Positions 13,740 through 25,915 of a DNA stretch of 64,000 bases are shown piece by piece. The DNA comes from Symsagittifera roscoffensis (taxonomy: Eukaryota; Xenacoelomorpha; Acoela; Convolutidae): contig NC_087066.1 of assembly GCF_963678635.1 (NCBI RefSeq), positions 12,446,517 to 12,510,516 on the forward strand, in the 5' to 3' direction. The notes under the pieces are model-generated. The model was not told where the DNA came from. It worked only from the letters and a program-made list of their open reading frames with translations, and searched no databases. A program made the position numbers and the translations under genes. Every line of letters starts with the position of its first letter. Positions within the stretch are counted from its first letter, which is position 1.

Positions 13740-14270
13740 AATTTTTGTTCAATTTAGTTGTCTGAGCTTAAAAAAGGAATGGAAAATATTGACAATTTTT
13801 TAGACGACGACAATCCATAATGATCATTTTTTTTCACGTTTCTTAATTGCACCTGCCCTTTAAAGCATTTGAACTTCTAGAAAATTTAAGCTTGGCGCAA
13901 CTTTGATAACATTAGCCCAACTTTAGAAAACTGGATCAAAAGGTAACGTTTTTATTCCGCTGGAAATCTAAAAATTAAGTTCCACTTTCGAAACTAGAAT
14001 GTGTTGACGTTTTTTTGCGCCATTTCCACGATCCTATTTGGAGAGTGCTATTTACGTCACTTACACCAGATGAATTTCAATTGAACTCAAAAAGTGCATA
14101 TATATCTAAGTGCATTCATAGATGCTTTAATATGTTTGCACACCTGTAGTTATAAGAACATTTTTAGACTTTTTCATGAAAAAAAAAACGAAAAAACAAA
14201 ATCACCAAGACCTATATAAGAGTCTTCACTACGTTCATTACTCTTAATAAGTTTACTAGATTTTCAGCAG
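13740..14270. repeat. Dispersed repeat family D, copy 1
   Basis: It aligns by eye with 34740-35165. Both contain CGCTGGAAA/CTGGAAACC, a TTGGAGAGTGC block, the AACTCAAAAAGTGCA motif and a CTATATAAGAG/CTTTATAAGAATG...CTACGTTCA block near the end. Part of the same sequence recurs near 9700-9900. The class is unknown. Confidence 0.5.
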
Positions 14271-14396
14271 TTTACAGAGAACTGCTGTTGTACTCACGGT
14301 GAAGAACTATATGTATTTTTTTGATTATTTTCTGGGGTGAGAATTTTTGCCGTATCTGCGGGCAACACACACGCATCATGGTGGGCTCGAACCAAC

Positions 14397-14615
14397 GAAG
14401 TTTCGACTGAGAAGCGAATACGTCACTTCATCATCTCTCGTATTAATACAGGAATGATGTCTACCTTTATAAGTGACATATTGTCCCTGGAATGTGTCAA
14501 CATCGAACACGGAGCTGGGTTGGAAGAACTTCATGTCAGCTGGACCCTCCTCCTTTGGTCGGATGTCTATCTCGGAGGCGAAATGCGCCCACGAGCCCAC
14601 TTCGAACGAACAGCT
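14397..14615 (-). CDS. Nicotinic-receptor-like subunit, coding exon 3
   Basis: This exon encodes residues 172-244 of the predicted subunit (219 nt, 73 codons, both boundaries in phase 0). It follows a strong acceptor, TTTATTTCAG. It opens with the second Cys of the Cys loop (C173), giving C-x13-C with C159 of exon 2, and continues with the family's GSW motif, whose Trp (W180) is the loop B binding-site position. Loop C has a single Cys (C227) rather than the adjacent Cys pair that defines alpha subunits, so a non-alpha subunit is inferred. The exon ends just before the expected first membrane helix. The donor I chose (GTTGGT) is imperfect; the frame meets a stop shortly after, so the true donor must be close. 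No membrane-helix exon was found in 1-14396. Confidence 0.85.
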
Positions 14616-15973
14616 CTGAAATAAAACAGAACTTGGATTAAGAAATAAATTGGACACTTCTTTCAGCTAGGATCCAAAACCAAACAGAATCTTCAGTCAA
14701 ATCAATGTCGAAAATGTCTAAATTAAAAACATGACAAACATAAAACACTCTTATTTGATTTTCGGCAGCTTTGAAGTCGCTACAACAATCGGTTCCAAAA
14801 CCTTTTATGTCCACCTTTGTTTCATAGCCTCTCAAAATATAACCAGGCTGAGGTTATACAACAGAAAATATGGACAAAGATTTATTCTAGATTTATAAAA
14901 TAAGTGTGTAAAGTGGTTTTTGGAGACAACCACTGCCCTCCATCTAATTTTAATAACTTAATACTTCACCCTACATAGCTTATTAAGTGAACCAGGGAAT
15001 ATGCCCGTCTTACGTCTGTAAAATAAAGGCATCCCATTTTGCTTAAATTATTTATACGACAAACAAAATGTTTTTTGATCCAAACAAGTTTCCTGTCGCC
15101 AAAAAATCCGATTTATTAATAGTTAATGCGACATTTGGTAAAAAATAATAGTACAATGCCATAAAATTCTGGCGTCATGTAAACTTCCGGATGAACCTAG
15201 CACGTTTTTCGTTTTTCAATCATATGCTTCATTAAATAATTATGAAATTTCCTTCATATGTACGCCTACCTTCTGTTTTAAGGAAATCCAGTCTAACTCA
15301 TAAATGAATCTTCTCTCAAAAACTGCCCAAATGTCTTTTTTAAAAAGACCACAGTAAAGAATTGCACGGCTGCAAAATCATTTTTTTAACTACAAAAATT
15401 AATGGTATTTTTTAAAAATGAAAAAAAAAAATGTGGATTCCAATTTTGGTAACCATTTTGCAAAATAAATGCAATCAAATCCAGCCACTACTTAAGTTCT
15501 ACCAGATTTTCAGTTTTTTTTTTCAGGCTTTCTCTTGAAAAATCAAAACTACTGATGAGAATCTTAACTGACAGCTTTATTTTTAGCACAGTTTTTATTT
15601 TTAGCACAGTAATAGTTTGAGCGAAAGCTTATCAGATTCTGGTCCTCAAGATCCATTTGTAATTTGTTCACTCATAGAGTTCACGCTCGATTGGCGAGCG
15701 TATTACCCCGATGCAATTGTCAAGTTCATTGTCTTCTTATGACCAGACTGATGTCCAGACCTCGAAAAAATTCTGCTGGTAAGAAATGAATTGCAAAAAT
15801 CGCGTACAGTAACAACTAGTCAAAAGCGACATTTGTTTGAAGACGACAACCTGACACAACAACTCGTAGTAGACAGTACTTTAAGCTCTTTTTCTCTCGT
15901 TCATGTTTTAAACAGTTAGCTCATAGATTTATTCGAAACTTTATCCTTCAAATCTTCAGGAAATTGAACTGAC
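14616..15973 (-). other. Intron 2 of the receptor-like gene
   Basis: This intron is 1,358 bp, with GTCAGT donor after exon 2 and TTTCAG acceptor before exon 3, both phase 0. No gene is seen inside. A 19-bp direct duplication around TTTATTTTTAGCACAG occurs near 15575-15610. Confidence 0.85.
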
Positions 15974-16199
15974 CTGTCTGTCGTAAGGGAAGTACCAGGC
16001 GTCCATGACACACACCAACTCTGCCTTGAATGGCTTGAGCACCATAGTGATCCCATTGGAGAGGAGAGCGGGAGGGGAGGGGAACCCCTCGTTGAAGTGC
16101 TCCCCCGTCAGCTGGGTGAAGAAGATGATGTCTGGCATCCACATCTCACGCACTTGCAGATCTATACGTCCTATGTTCCCATGTCGCTCCGGACTCCAG
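15974..16199 (-). CDS. Nicotinic-receptor-like subunit, coding exon 2
   Basis: This 226-nt exon supplies the last base of codon 96 and then residues 97-171. The acceptor is GTTTGTTTCAG and the donor CAG|GTCAGT. Visible family motifs, in order, are: W97 followed by SPERHGNIG, matching the WxPxxYGGI segment; MWMPDII, matching the loop A WxPDIVLYN segment, with Phe where Tyr is usual; and C159 with YFPYDRQ, the start of the Cys loop, where family members read YFPFDxQ. Subunits of this family assemble as pentameric ligand-gated ion channels in the plasma membrane and bind a small neurotransmitter in the extracellular domain. The residues between loop A and the Cys loop include an unusual Pro-rich stretch (FPSPPALLS). 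Only part of the gene is in the window, so the ligand and ion selectivity cannot be inferred. Confidence 0.9.
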
Positions 16200-16668
16200 C
16201 TGAAACAAACTGGACATTTGGTCTGGCTTACTTGAGACAAAATTATAGAATGACATAAATCTTGACTAGATTGTCTGAACAAAAATTACTTGAGACAAGC
16301 TTGTCAAATGGTCTGGCTTTCGTAAATCTTGACAAAATTGTCTCAACAAAACTTACTTAAGAGAAAATTATCAAATGACTTGGCTTACATAAATCTTTAA
16401 AAAATTGTCTAAACAAAACGTACTTAAGAGAAAATTATCAAATGACTTGGCTTACATAAATCTTGACAAAATTGTCTTAACAAAAAGTACTTAAGACAAT
16501 ATTATTTAATGGCCTAGTTTGCATAAATCTTGACAAAAATATCTTGACAAAACGTACTTAAGACAAATTTATTATATGACCTAGCTTACATAAATCTTGA
16601 TAAAAGTGTCTTAACAAAACTTACCTAGGACAAACTTGTCAAATGACTGGCTCACATAAATCTTGACT
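16200..16668. repeat. 67-bp tandem repeat, about 7 copies
   Basis: The motif TAAATCTTGAC recurs with its CTT at 16261, 16328, 16395, 16462, 16529, 16596 and 16662, a period of 67 (66 for the last). Each unit also carries ACTTAAGACAA- and AAATGACTTGGCTTACA-like blocks. Copies are diverged, mostly by substitutions. The array starts directly beside the exon 2 splice acceptor, so it overlaps where the branch point of the giant intron should be. Confidence 0.9.
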
Positions 16669-16811
16669 CCCGTGAGAAAAAATTTTCCAGCTATACTAAC
16701 CAAGTGAATCCCGACCGCCTCCCCTCTTATACGGCAAAATCAAAATTTGAACTCTGAACTAAATTTAAAAAGTGATTGACTTTTACCCTAAATTGATGAA
16801 GGGCGCCCGTA

Positions 16812-17480
16812 CCCAGTGTATTTTCGATACAATATCTGAAACCCTTTATTTCTTATATAAGTTATTTTCCAGATCTGAAATTCGTTATTTCAGATCCTAG
16901 ATAAGAATTAACAAATTTCAGATCTGAAATTTATTTTTTTTTGATAAAAATCGAAAATTTCAAAACTTCGAATTGATTTTGAAAATTCTTCAGGTTTTGT
17001 TACATGGGTTGTTGAGCTTGAAAATTTTAAGTTAGATCAAAAAAGGCTAAAAACAGCTAGACTTGATCTAAAAAATTTAGATGTTCTAAATTAATCAATC
17101 AGGCCATTATTCAATGCATCCCAGTTTTCCCCCCTCCCCAGTTTACAACACCCCCCCCCCCCCCCCGCAACCGAGTTTAGCCCCGTATACTGGGTACGAA
17201 TAAGTTATCACTTACTCATCCTACCAAGTCTACCCCTGTTTTTATCGAATCACTTACTCTCCCCGTTATCACTTATTTCAGATCTGAAACTAGATCTGAA
17301 ATAGATTTTTTTCAGATCTGAAATAACCAAGAAAAACAAACTCTCAGATCTGAAATTAGATCTGAAATAGCCCATCCTTAGCGTATCCATGCGTTATTTA
17401 AACATTTCACATCATATTTCAGATCTGAAATTTAGATCTGAAAATGATTATTTCAGATCTGTATTAGAAAATTTACTGGG
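16812..17480. mobile_element. TA-flanked TIR element (mariner-like MITE)
   Basis: The left end CCCAGTGTATTTTCGATACA and the right end are inverted repeats of about 20 bp with one small gap, and each end is flanked by TA (16810-16811 and 17481-17482), the duplication used by Tc1/mariner elements. The interior is packed with the palindrome ATTTCAGATCTGAAAT and partial copies of it, plus a C run at about 17149-17167. There is no transposase. Confidence 0.6.
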
Positions 17481-18077
17481 TAAGGGCGAGATTGCTCACT
17501 TAGACCTAGCTTGAACTTCTGACAATGTTTTGATAACTCTATCAAATTATTATCAAAAAGTTTTTAATTGATAACTTTTTTAAGTTATCAGAGAGTTGAG
17601 AGAGTACCAAAAAAATGGCACATTTTTTTCTTTACAAAAGAAGCAAAAAATAGACGCTAGCTCGTTTCATATCAAATTTAAGAAATCCAAATCAATTGTT
17701 ATGTTAAACTAGTCTTTTTACAGTTTGAAGTCCATAATTATAATTTTTAAGATTATTATTAATTCACTCTTGAACTGACCGAGTTCATTTCTTTTTATAC
17801 AAATGTTTGAACAGGACGGTTGTTCAAACATATCTTTCCAGTTAGTTCACCCAGATTGACTTAAATGACATCTTTCCATCATTTTTTATGATTTAATTTA
17901 TGGAAAACAAACATAGAAACATCTTATATGTTCTTCTACTCAAAGGACAAATAACACTTTATGAATAAATATTACAGCTTTGTAAATTAGTTTTTAAACT
18001 TCATTTGAGAAATGAGAGTGCTCCTCAACCAAAATTAAACAATAAAGTGTAAGCTGCGTTTTCTTCAATAGCTTTTT

Positions 18078-18607
18078 GTTCCGACTTTCGATACGAAAGT
18101 AACGGAATATTTGTGCTCGGGGTGGGTTTTTTTTTCTTCAGACAAATTTCGACTTTTTAACTAGCCATTTTTGACGGAATTTTTTTATATCATTCAAAAG
18201 GTATTGTTGTCTTGAGCTCAAATTTGAAAAGATATTTCACCTGTGATCATTTTTCGTAAAGTTACGGGGGTTTAAAGATTGCAATTTTGGCCAATTTGGG
18301 ACAATTAACGCGCGATATTTCGCGCTATTAACGCGTAAGCGGAGAGTTAATCCGTCTTAGAAATCGTTCCAAATTGGTTAAAAGAAGCTGATTTGCCATA
18401 ATTGGTTTGTTACAAGGAGCAAAATTTATCCTTTTGTACTTTATATGGCGTGTGGGGGGATGATTTTCATAAAAAAATTTCAAATTTTAGAAAAAAAAAA
18501 TCATTTTTTTTATTTCATTGAATTTTTTAATGTTATTACTGCTCCATAAACCTTAAAAGGCAGTCGGAACATTCAGGGCTTCGCCCTGTTACGAGCAGTC
18601 TTGTTTA
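18078..18607 (+). repeat. Dispersed repeat family B, copy 2 (best preserved)
   Basis: It starts TGTTCCGACTTTCG and ends GAGCAGTCTTGTTT. It contains the block AATTTGGGACAATTAACGCG, the run of CGCG/GCGC motifs near 18310-18335 and GGCAGTCGGAACATTCAGGG near the end. No ORF is visible. This copy has the fewest apparent changes and is the best reference for the family. Confidence 0.75.
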
Positions 18608-20193
18608 ATCTTTGTTTTCTTGTATACATGGATACTCAGGCAAAACAAACCGACCTCGGGAGAAATTTTTTCAGATAATTTTATAAAAACTGATTTCAAG
18701 GCGGATCACTATTTGTAAAAAAAAAAAACGCAGGTTTTTCTTCAAAAACTTCATTTTTTAGGTTTCATGGGCTTACTTCATGGTGTTACTTGGTTATTCT
18801 CAGACCATCATCTGTTTTTGGTTTAGTGGTTAGTTGTACAAAAAAATTTCAAAACAATTTTTTTGGAATTCATAGTTTTGCAAATCAGAAGCATTTTTAC
18901 AGAATTTAAAACATTTTCTATTTTGATGGGTTAGAAGAACAACAATTATACACGTATAAAGATTGGAATGAAACATTGTTTTTAATAATTTTAACTGCAA
19001 TTGCATCAATGGGCCTGGAACCAACACAAAGCTCTGTGTGTGACAACAAGTTCTTTTTGGTTTATTGATTTAATGAATTTGGTTCAAACAAATTCATTTG
19101 ATTAGTTCACATTTTTATCAAACATGTTCTTCAAATGACATTTTGACCGATATAATTCCCTCATAGTCATAAGTCCAATAATAATAAATCTTTTACTTTA
19201 TTTCGTTTTTTCTTCGAGAAACCAAAAATAGTTTTCTATGGATTTATTATGGCGAGTAACTTAAGCTTCATGTGACAGCTACTATAACAAAAACCAATTC
19301 CCTCGAACGAGTATTGTTTTTATGCACGAGGCTTCGCAGTTTTCATAATATAAACGGTGATCTGTGAAAACACGGATTGGAACCCTAAAAATACAGATCA
19401 AATTAAAAGAATACATGATTGTTAGCGGGGCCCTTTGCCCTGTAACAATCAAACCCGGGGTGAAGAAGCATATACTAATTTGGATAAGGCGAATCGAATA
19501 ATATTTCATAAATCGATGATTGATGAGTTTCATAATAAAACTAATCATTGACTAATTGTTAGAATAAGAGGGTAACAGACCTTTTTAGGAAGACAATAAA
19601 TATCCTATTGATGAGATGGATAACTGAGTGCTTTGTTTGAGCTAACGTCTTTGACATGAGGTAGAAGAAACTATGGCTAAAGGTAGATTTTGCCCCCAAT
19701 TTTACTCACCTCAATGAAAACTCGTATGTGTTCACATGAGACACCAAAAGAGAAAAAAAGACTGTGGAAATCTATGTTTTAGATGTATGGCGACTCATTT
19801 GCTTTACTTTCAGCCAAAAAAAATTTTGAGCGCCCTTCATTCATTATTATGTTGGGTTTTTTTATATGATATGGAGAAAACTTTTATGCAGAAATCGAGT
19901 TTTGAATTGTTGTTGAAGCTTTTTTTTACTCGAGATGGTTTCTATATAAAAATATCAAAATTTAATCAGCGTCGAGAAAAATTAATTTGAGTTTTTTGAG
20001 AGTCAAATTTAGCAAAGAGCAAACGAAACTCAGACTTTTTTATGTTGCCTGGGTCGAGGTTGTGGTTTTATGATCAGACGGTCGCAACCAATTCTTGGTA
20101 TTTCAAGAATGCCGCGAACGAAACTGGACATTTTCAGACCGCAGCGACCAAATTTCGGTGTATCCAGACTTTGCGGACCGAGGAAATATGTCA
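18608..20193. other. Non-coding intronic DNA
   Basis: No gene is recognised. Short frames at 18830-19027, 19282-19548 and 19736-19990 show no motif and lie in AT-rich sequence. Confidence 0.5.
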
Positions 20194-20511
20194 GCGACAG
20201 GCGCGACTGAAGGAAAATTAGACGCGACCGGCGCGACGGAAGGAAAGTTAGACGCGACAGGCGCGACCAAAGGAAGTTCACCGCGACCGGCGCGACCGAA
20301 GGAAAGTTAGTCGACCGCCGCGACTATTCTTTCGACCGCCGCGACTATTTTTTCGACCACCGCGACTAATTCTTCGACCACCGCGACTAATTCTTCGACC
20401 ACCGCGACTAACTTTTCAAACGCCTTGCGTTTTTCCACCATGCCGCGAATTTTTTTTTACCATGCCTCGACTAATTTTTCAATCGCCGCGACTGAACTTT
20501 CGATCACAGTA
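20194..20511. repeat. GC- and CpG-rich minisatellite, two unit types
   Basis: First come four copies of a roughly 30-bp unit (starting 20194, 20224, 20254 and 20283) with GGCGCGAC and GAAGGAAA cores. Then come five copies of a 21-bp unit (starting 20311, 20332, 20353, 20374 and 20395) with TCGACCGCCGCGACTA cores, followed by degenerate copies. Both units share GCGAC/CGCGAC, so one may derive from the other. The plus-strand ORF at 20095-20310 simply reads through the 30-bp units. Confidence 0.85.
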
Positions 20512-21261
20512 TTTTCAGAGTTTGTTCGAGACTTTAAACCCTGTCTAGACTATGGATTTACTATGGACCTACAAATTATCCATGAATATAACATACCCTA
20601 GTCGATCAAGAATGGCTGTGTTGCAAGATAGCCATTGGCTTGCAAGAATATTGCAAAATAAACAGTATCTTGAAAGCTCTTGCACGATAAATATCATGTG
20701 CAAGAACTTTGCAAGATCTTGCAAGATATACAGCCTCTATCGACTAGGGCAGACAATTGGTTGGTATATTTCGAAGGAAAATTGTAAATTGCGAAAACAT
20801 CAATCACAATCTTCTGAACAAAAAAACTTTTCCCGTTGTTTTTCATGTTGATATAATTTTCTTTCTGACTGATTTTTTACCATGCTTAATTTGGATGGTT
20901 CATTTGATTGAGCCAACTGCACAGTAAAAGGCCAATGTTCTTCATCATAATTTCACAAGAGACTATTAATGGTTCAAACTGGTTCATCGAAACATGAAAG
21001 AACGAAACGGGTCGTGCAATCAATTAGTTTTTTTTTCGAAAGGAGTTGGCTTGAAAAAACAATTGATATTTTGTATCATTTCATGCGAAAGTTTGTTTTA
21101 GGCAACCTGTACTTTGTTTTATTTCATACAGAAGGTAAATTTTACATCGCATTTTATGTCGCCTTGCCAGATGCTTGAATAAATTCAGCTTTAAGGTTAA
21201 AGTTTTAAGAATTGTTAAATGATCTTTCTGTGGCAAAAAAACCAAAGCTTTGTTAAGACTT

Positions 21262-21795
21262 GTTGTTCCCACTTCCGAAGAAAACGAAATATTTATGCTT
21301 GAGGGCATTTTTTTTAATTTTGATATTTTTACTTGAGGTTTTTTATTTCCGACTTTCGAATAAAGTGCCGAATATTTATACTTGGTGTAGTTTTTAATTC
21401 AGCCAGTTTCGATCTGTTAACTCAACGTTTTTGAAGGAATTTTTTAATACCATCTGAAAGATGTTGTTGTTTCTGAGCTCAAATCTAATTTACCTAAGTT
21501 ACGGAGGTTTGAAAATTGCTAATTAAAGTATTCCAAAGTGAATTGAGGCCAGCAATTTATGCATACTATCCAACACGAGACGCTAAACCCACCCTTAGTA
21601 TTTAACAAAGCGTGCGAGGGGATAAACTGAAGAAAAAAAATTTTAAAATGTTTTCATTCTCAATTATTTTGTCAATGCTTGATATTTTCTTTATGGTTTG
21701 ATCTGTTTGATATTTTCTTTATGGTTTGATTTGTACCAAAAACATCGGTAGCAATTAAAAGAAAGTCGAGACATTCAGGGACTAGTCTTGTGAAT
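21262..21795 (+). repeat. Dispersed repeat family B, copy 3
   Basis: It has the family start (TTGTTCCCACTTCCGAAGAAA) and end (ACTAGTCTTGTG), with a local duplication of a TTTGATATTTTCTTTATGG block at about 21680-21730. It is more diverged than copy 2. Confidence 0.5.
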
Positions 21796-22216
21796 AATCT
21801 TGTGAGAGTAGTCTTGTGTTACTTATCAATATTTTTGCAGGAACATTAAATCATGTCAGACGTTAACTGCGGCAGATTATCTTTTATTTTGACAGAGGTG
21901 CACAAACATCGTTGTATCCAAATCTCCAAATCTATTTATTACTGTTTTTCTTGTGTTTTGGCTATTTTCTACTGCTCCTTTTTGGCACTGCACACCTATC
22001 TCTCCACTTTGCAAAACTTCTGTTTTGAAAAAATTTTCGATACTACTAGTACGCAGTCAAGTATGAAAAAGTTTGTGCGCTGAATGAAAATTTGGTACAA
22101 TGAAAAATTAAAACAAATAACCGAAAAAATAAATGTCGGCAAAACTAAAAATAAGAGAGCCCAACTTTGGATCTATTTTTACTATTATTTGAAATAAATT
22201 TTGGTTTCTAAAGTTT

Positions 22217-22930
22217 CGGTTTTTTGTTCAGACTTTGGGAAAAATTAGAAAAATATAAACTCCCCAAAATTAAATTTTGAAAAAACATATTTTACCTCCG
22301 ACTATATTTTGCAAGGTTTTGGGAGCATGAAAATTGCCAATTTGGCCATGCTCTGAACTAATTTAAGCGCGCTTTTTAGATTTTATCCATAATCCTGAAA
22401 TGGAAAGGTAAATTATTTATGCGTGACGAATTATCCAGCACAGATCCAAATTGATTTGAGGCTAGCGAAAACCGGTCGTATTAATTTCGTACAACTCAAA
22501 ATTTCACACTTGATCTTTGGTATTGTCCAAATCTTATAGTTTTTGAATATTTTTTCCCAAAAACTTTTAGATTTCGATTAAGGGGTAGTCGGACCATTCA
22601 GCGCTTTGCCCTGATATACAAGCAATCTTGTCTGTATTCAGTCAGTTTTCGGTGATCAAAATAATATCTTTTAACAAAAATTTTTTTACCCCATTGAAGA
22701 AATCGACTCCCTGGAATCAATTTCACAAAAATATTTTACCTCGAATTTTTTCAAAGTTTCGGGAGTTTGAAAATTGCCAATTTGGCCATGCTCTGGGCAA
22801 AGTTATGCGCGCTTTGAAGATTCTTTTCATAATGCTGAAATTGTAAGGCAAATTTTTTATACGTGACGAATTATCCCGCACAACAAAATTGTTCCAAAAT
22901 GAATTGAGACTAGCTATGTTAATCGGTCGT
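22217..22930 (+). repeat. Dispersed repeat family B, two adjacent diverged copies
   Basis: Copy 4 (about 22217-22632) ends with AAGCAATCTTGTCTG. Copy 5 (about 22633-22930) repeats the ATTTTACCTC...GTTTGAAAATTGCCAATTTGGCCATGCTCTG block and ends near ATGAATTGAGACTAGC. The two share a long block in direct orientation, so this may be a local duplication of one copy. Confidence 0.5.
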
Positions 22931-24654
22931 AAAAAATTCGTAACTTGTTTCATAAGTGACTCAAATGGCAACAACTAATGTTTGATAATATCAGCCTGAA
23001 ACTCAACAATTAAAACAGTATCTGAAACAAACAAAATAATTATTATAGCCTGGATCAAACTGGAAAAAAAGAAAAAAACAACGCAGTATATGCTAAGCAC
23101 AGCAAGAAAAATAATTTAAAAATATAAAATTGTCTTTTTTTGTTTTGAAAGGCTTGCGAGGTTACTTGAACTCTAAAAATTTGGTTTCTCTGGCAGAGAC
23201 CCAATTAAGGTAACACAATTATGAGTATTTGTTTCGACTTTCGAAGAAAGTGAGGGACCTATATGATTGGGGTGTTTTTTATTCAAAACGTTTTTAAAAA
23301 GACTATTTGTTCAACTGGGGGATTGATCTCTGGTCCTAGGTGGGCCCCGCTTTTTCGTCAATCCTGTCTATCTGGTCATCTGAGCCAAAACTAAGACATA
23401 GTTTCTTTCCACTTCTGGATGTCTTTGGAGCTTTAAATAGAAGCGGCAAAAGCTCTTTTTTTGGGGAAGGGGGGGGGGGGGGTCGGGGTAGCTAGTTTCA
23501 AAACGCTCTCCGTGCATTAATGGGTTATTTAACTTCATCTCTAAGGTCCTCTCAATCTAGAGCATAGACATTCTGAATCAACGAAAAGGTAGAAAAAATG
23601 TACTAATTACAAGGTATTTCAAGAACAAAATCAATAGATATCACCAAGGGCTTACATTATTTTCAGTCGATAAAGTCTTCAACCTTAAGTCAGATAACTT
23701 TTGCAACAGCAATTTAACAACAAATAACCCGTTCAATCATTTTTCCCAGCTTTACAACCCTCATTTTTTGGTGTCTTATCCTAATTTTCAAGCACACAAC
23801 TAAACTTTATCTTTCTTTTAATGACTTTCAGGATTTTGAAACATCTCTTTTTACCAATCAGTTTGAGTTGAATCTGAAGTTATTCAAATCAATCCATTTG
23901 AAAAAGCTTCCCAATTAATTTAATGCTGTCTATTTTTCTGTTGTCAATAATCAAATGTCAGGAAAATTCAATGCATTATTCAAAATAAGTGGTTCATAAC
24001 CAGAAAAAAAAGATAAAGATATATGTTTTCACGGTCCGAGTCAGCGTGAATTAATTATGAAGTGACACTTCCGTTCCTTGAATCACAGTTAAGCCGACAT
24101 TCACAATTGAGAGATCCGCTTTTGATTCAATCATCAGACGGATCCTATTCCAGTTTCGTCTTTCGGTTAAGCGCTGGATATATAGGTAGTGGCAATCCTC
24201 TTTGATTGTATTGTAAAAAAGAGCAGAAATCAGGATTGAAATGACTGCATGGATCAACAAATATGAAAAGCAAAAAACTCGTATCAGGTCGAGGCCTTGA
24301 TTTTTCCTATTGACCTTGGAGATAAATCATTCAAAATTTCTTGAAAAATCTCCTCTTTAGTAAGACAGATTTCCATCTTGTTTCAAATGTTATATTTTTG
24401 ATTTTACAAGAATTTCTAAACTTAAAAAAAGTTTTGGGAACAAAAATTAATTCACCTTTTTGTGCCATGTGCACATTTGTTAGAAAAATGAGTAATTTGT
24501 TTTCCGGTTGGAAAGTGAATTTTAAATGTACTTAAAAAGGAACAAAGCTGCCTTTATCGGTTTGAGGCGCTGAAGGTTTCGATTGTCTTTTAGGGTGTTT
24601 GAAGAATAATACGGTTGAAACTTTTTAAAAATATTGGATTTTCTCATAAATCAC
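22931..24654. other. Non-coding intronic DNA with a short family B fragment
   Basis: A start-like fragment of family B lies at about 23225-23290. A G run lies at about 23468-23482. The minus-strand frame at 24051-24260 is less AT-rich than its surroundings but has no known motif. No gene is called. Confidence 0.45.
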
Positions 24655-24960
24655 TATAAAACCCTATTTTGACCAAATTTTCTGCGTCGCAGTCGAAGTT
24701 TTGAAAAGACAGGTCAAAAAAGGAGTTTTAGGCTTTTTTTGGAAAACTTTGACTAAATAATTACGTTTTTTGGCGCTTTCCCCTCAAATTCAGAGTATAT
24801 TGGCGCCAAACGCAACTTAAGATAAAAATTAGGGTCCCTCCGCCAAAAATGGAGATCTAAAAGTAGTACAAAGAGGGGACCATTTGGGTAGGCAGGGGGT
24901 CGAACCCCTGAGGAAGTGAACGTCCGCTCCCCGCCCCTTCCCTAAATCCTCTGGTGCCCT
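24655..24960 (+). mobile_element. hAT-like MITE fragment
   Basis: Sequence matching the right half of the 3236-3645 element: the TTGGCGCCAAA block, AGGGTCCCTCCGCC, GTAGTACAAAGAGGGGACC, TCGAACCCCTGA and the GC-rich CCGCTCCCCGCCCCTTCCC end. The left terminus is missing and the right end has lost the canonical CGCCCCTG, so this copy is truncated. Confidence 0.6.
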
Positions 24961-25915
24961 AGCATACGTGTTACCCTTGTTCGATAAAGGGCAAAAACTA
25001 GAAGCTGAAAGTTCATATGTATGGTAACAAAGTAATCTAGGAAATCGACCAGAAGTGTCCCGTGAAATAAGTTGTTATCGGGAAAAGCCTAGAAGCCGAT
25101 GTCATGTCCTTGTTTATCGCAAGGGTATAGTTTTCCTTTATCCTTTAGGAATTTTTAAAGTATATTTCTTGCGACGTTAATCAACAATATATTTCAATTA
25201 ATTAGAGTTTCGATTAACTAGCATCAGCTTTCTACAACAAGTTACACAACGTTGCAAAATTATTTCCTTTAAAATACAAATATACACATACAGCGATTCA
25301 TCATGGAAGGTAACATAAAACAGGTCATCAACCTGAATTTATCTTAAAATATTTATCAATTTTAATCTGCTTTTATCTTATGAAGATGAAAAAGAGTCTT
25401 GAAGGAAATGAAGATGGTATGACTAATACTCTTCTTCTCTAAAGGTCACTTTCTATATTGCAATCAGAAGCCGAATTACCTGGGTTCAAAGTTACCCGTC
25501 CATTTAATTGATTTTCCCAGCGAATGGAATTAGATGAACTAATTATGAATCTTCTCCACATTTTTTCAGCGCTTTCTTCGTGTTTTCAGCTGCGTGTACA
25601 TTGATTAGAGATATGAAGAAAAATTATATTTTGTCAAAGGCAATCTTGTACATGTGACGCATGGCATATATCACAGACATTAAATATAATAATGACTGAA
25701 AAATACACCTATGGCGAATTAGCTTCTGTTGAAAATGATTGAATTAGCTTCTTTTAAACCCTCTTGCTGTGAATTCAGTTCACAAAGCACCCAAATTGGT
25801 TTATTTTGACCAGACTGGTTTAGCCCTATAAAAACGACAAATTTGAGTGCATAGAGCAGGTTATCATTAGCTTCTGAGTATCATATCACTCACATACTGC
25901 CAAATTGGTTACCAA

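Noticed and set aside
20095-20310. 71-codon ORF with repeated ATGATEGKLD-like units
   Set aside because: The repeats are dictated by the 30-bp minisatellite, whose length is a multiple of three; there is no sign of a gene around it.
24051-24260. Minus-strand 69-codon ORF with less AT-rich sequence
   Set aside because: No recognised motif and no clear splice sites; it cannot be assigned to the receptor gene, since exons 1 and 2 already join without a gap.
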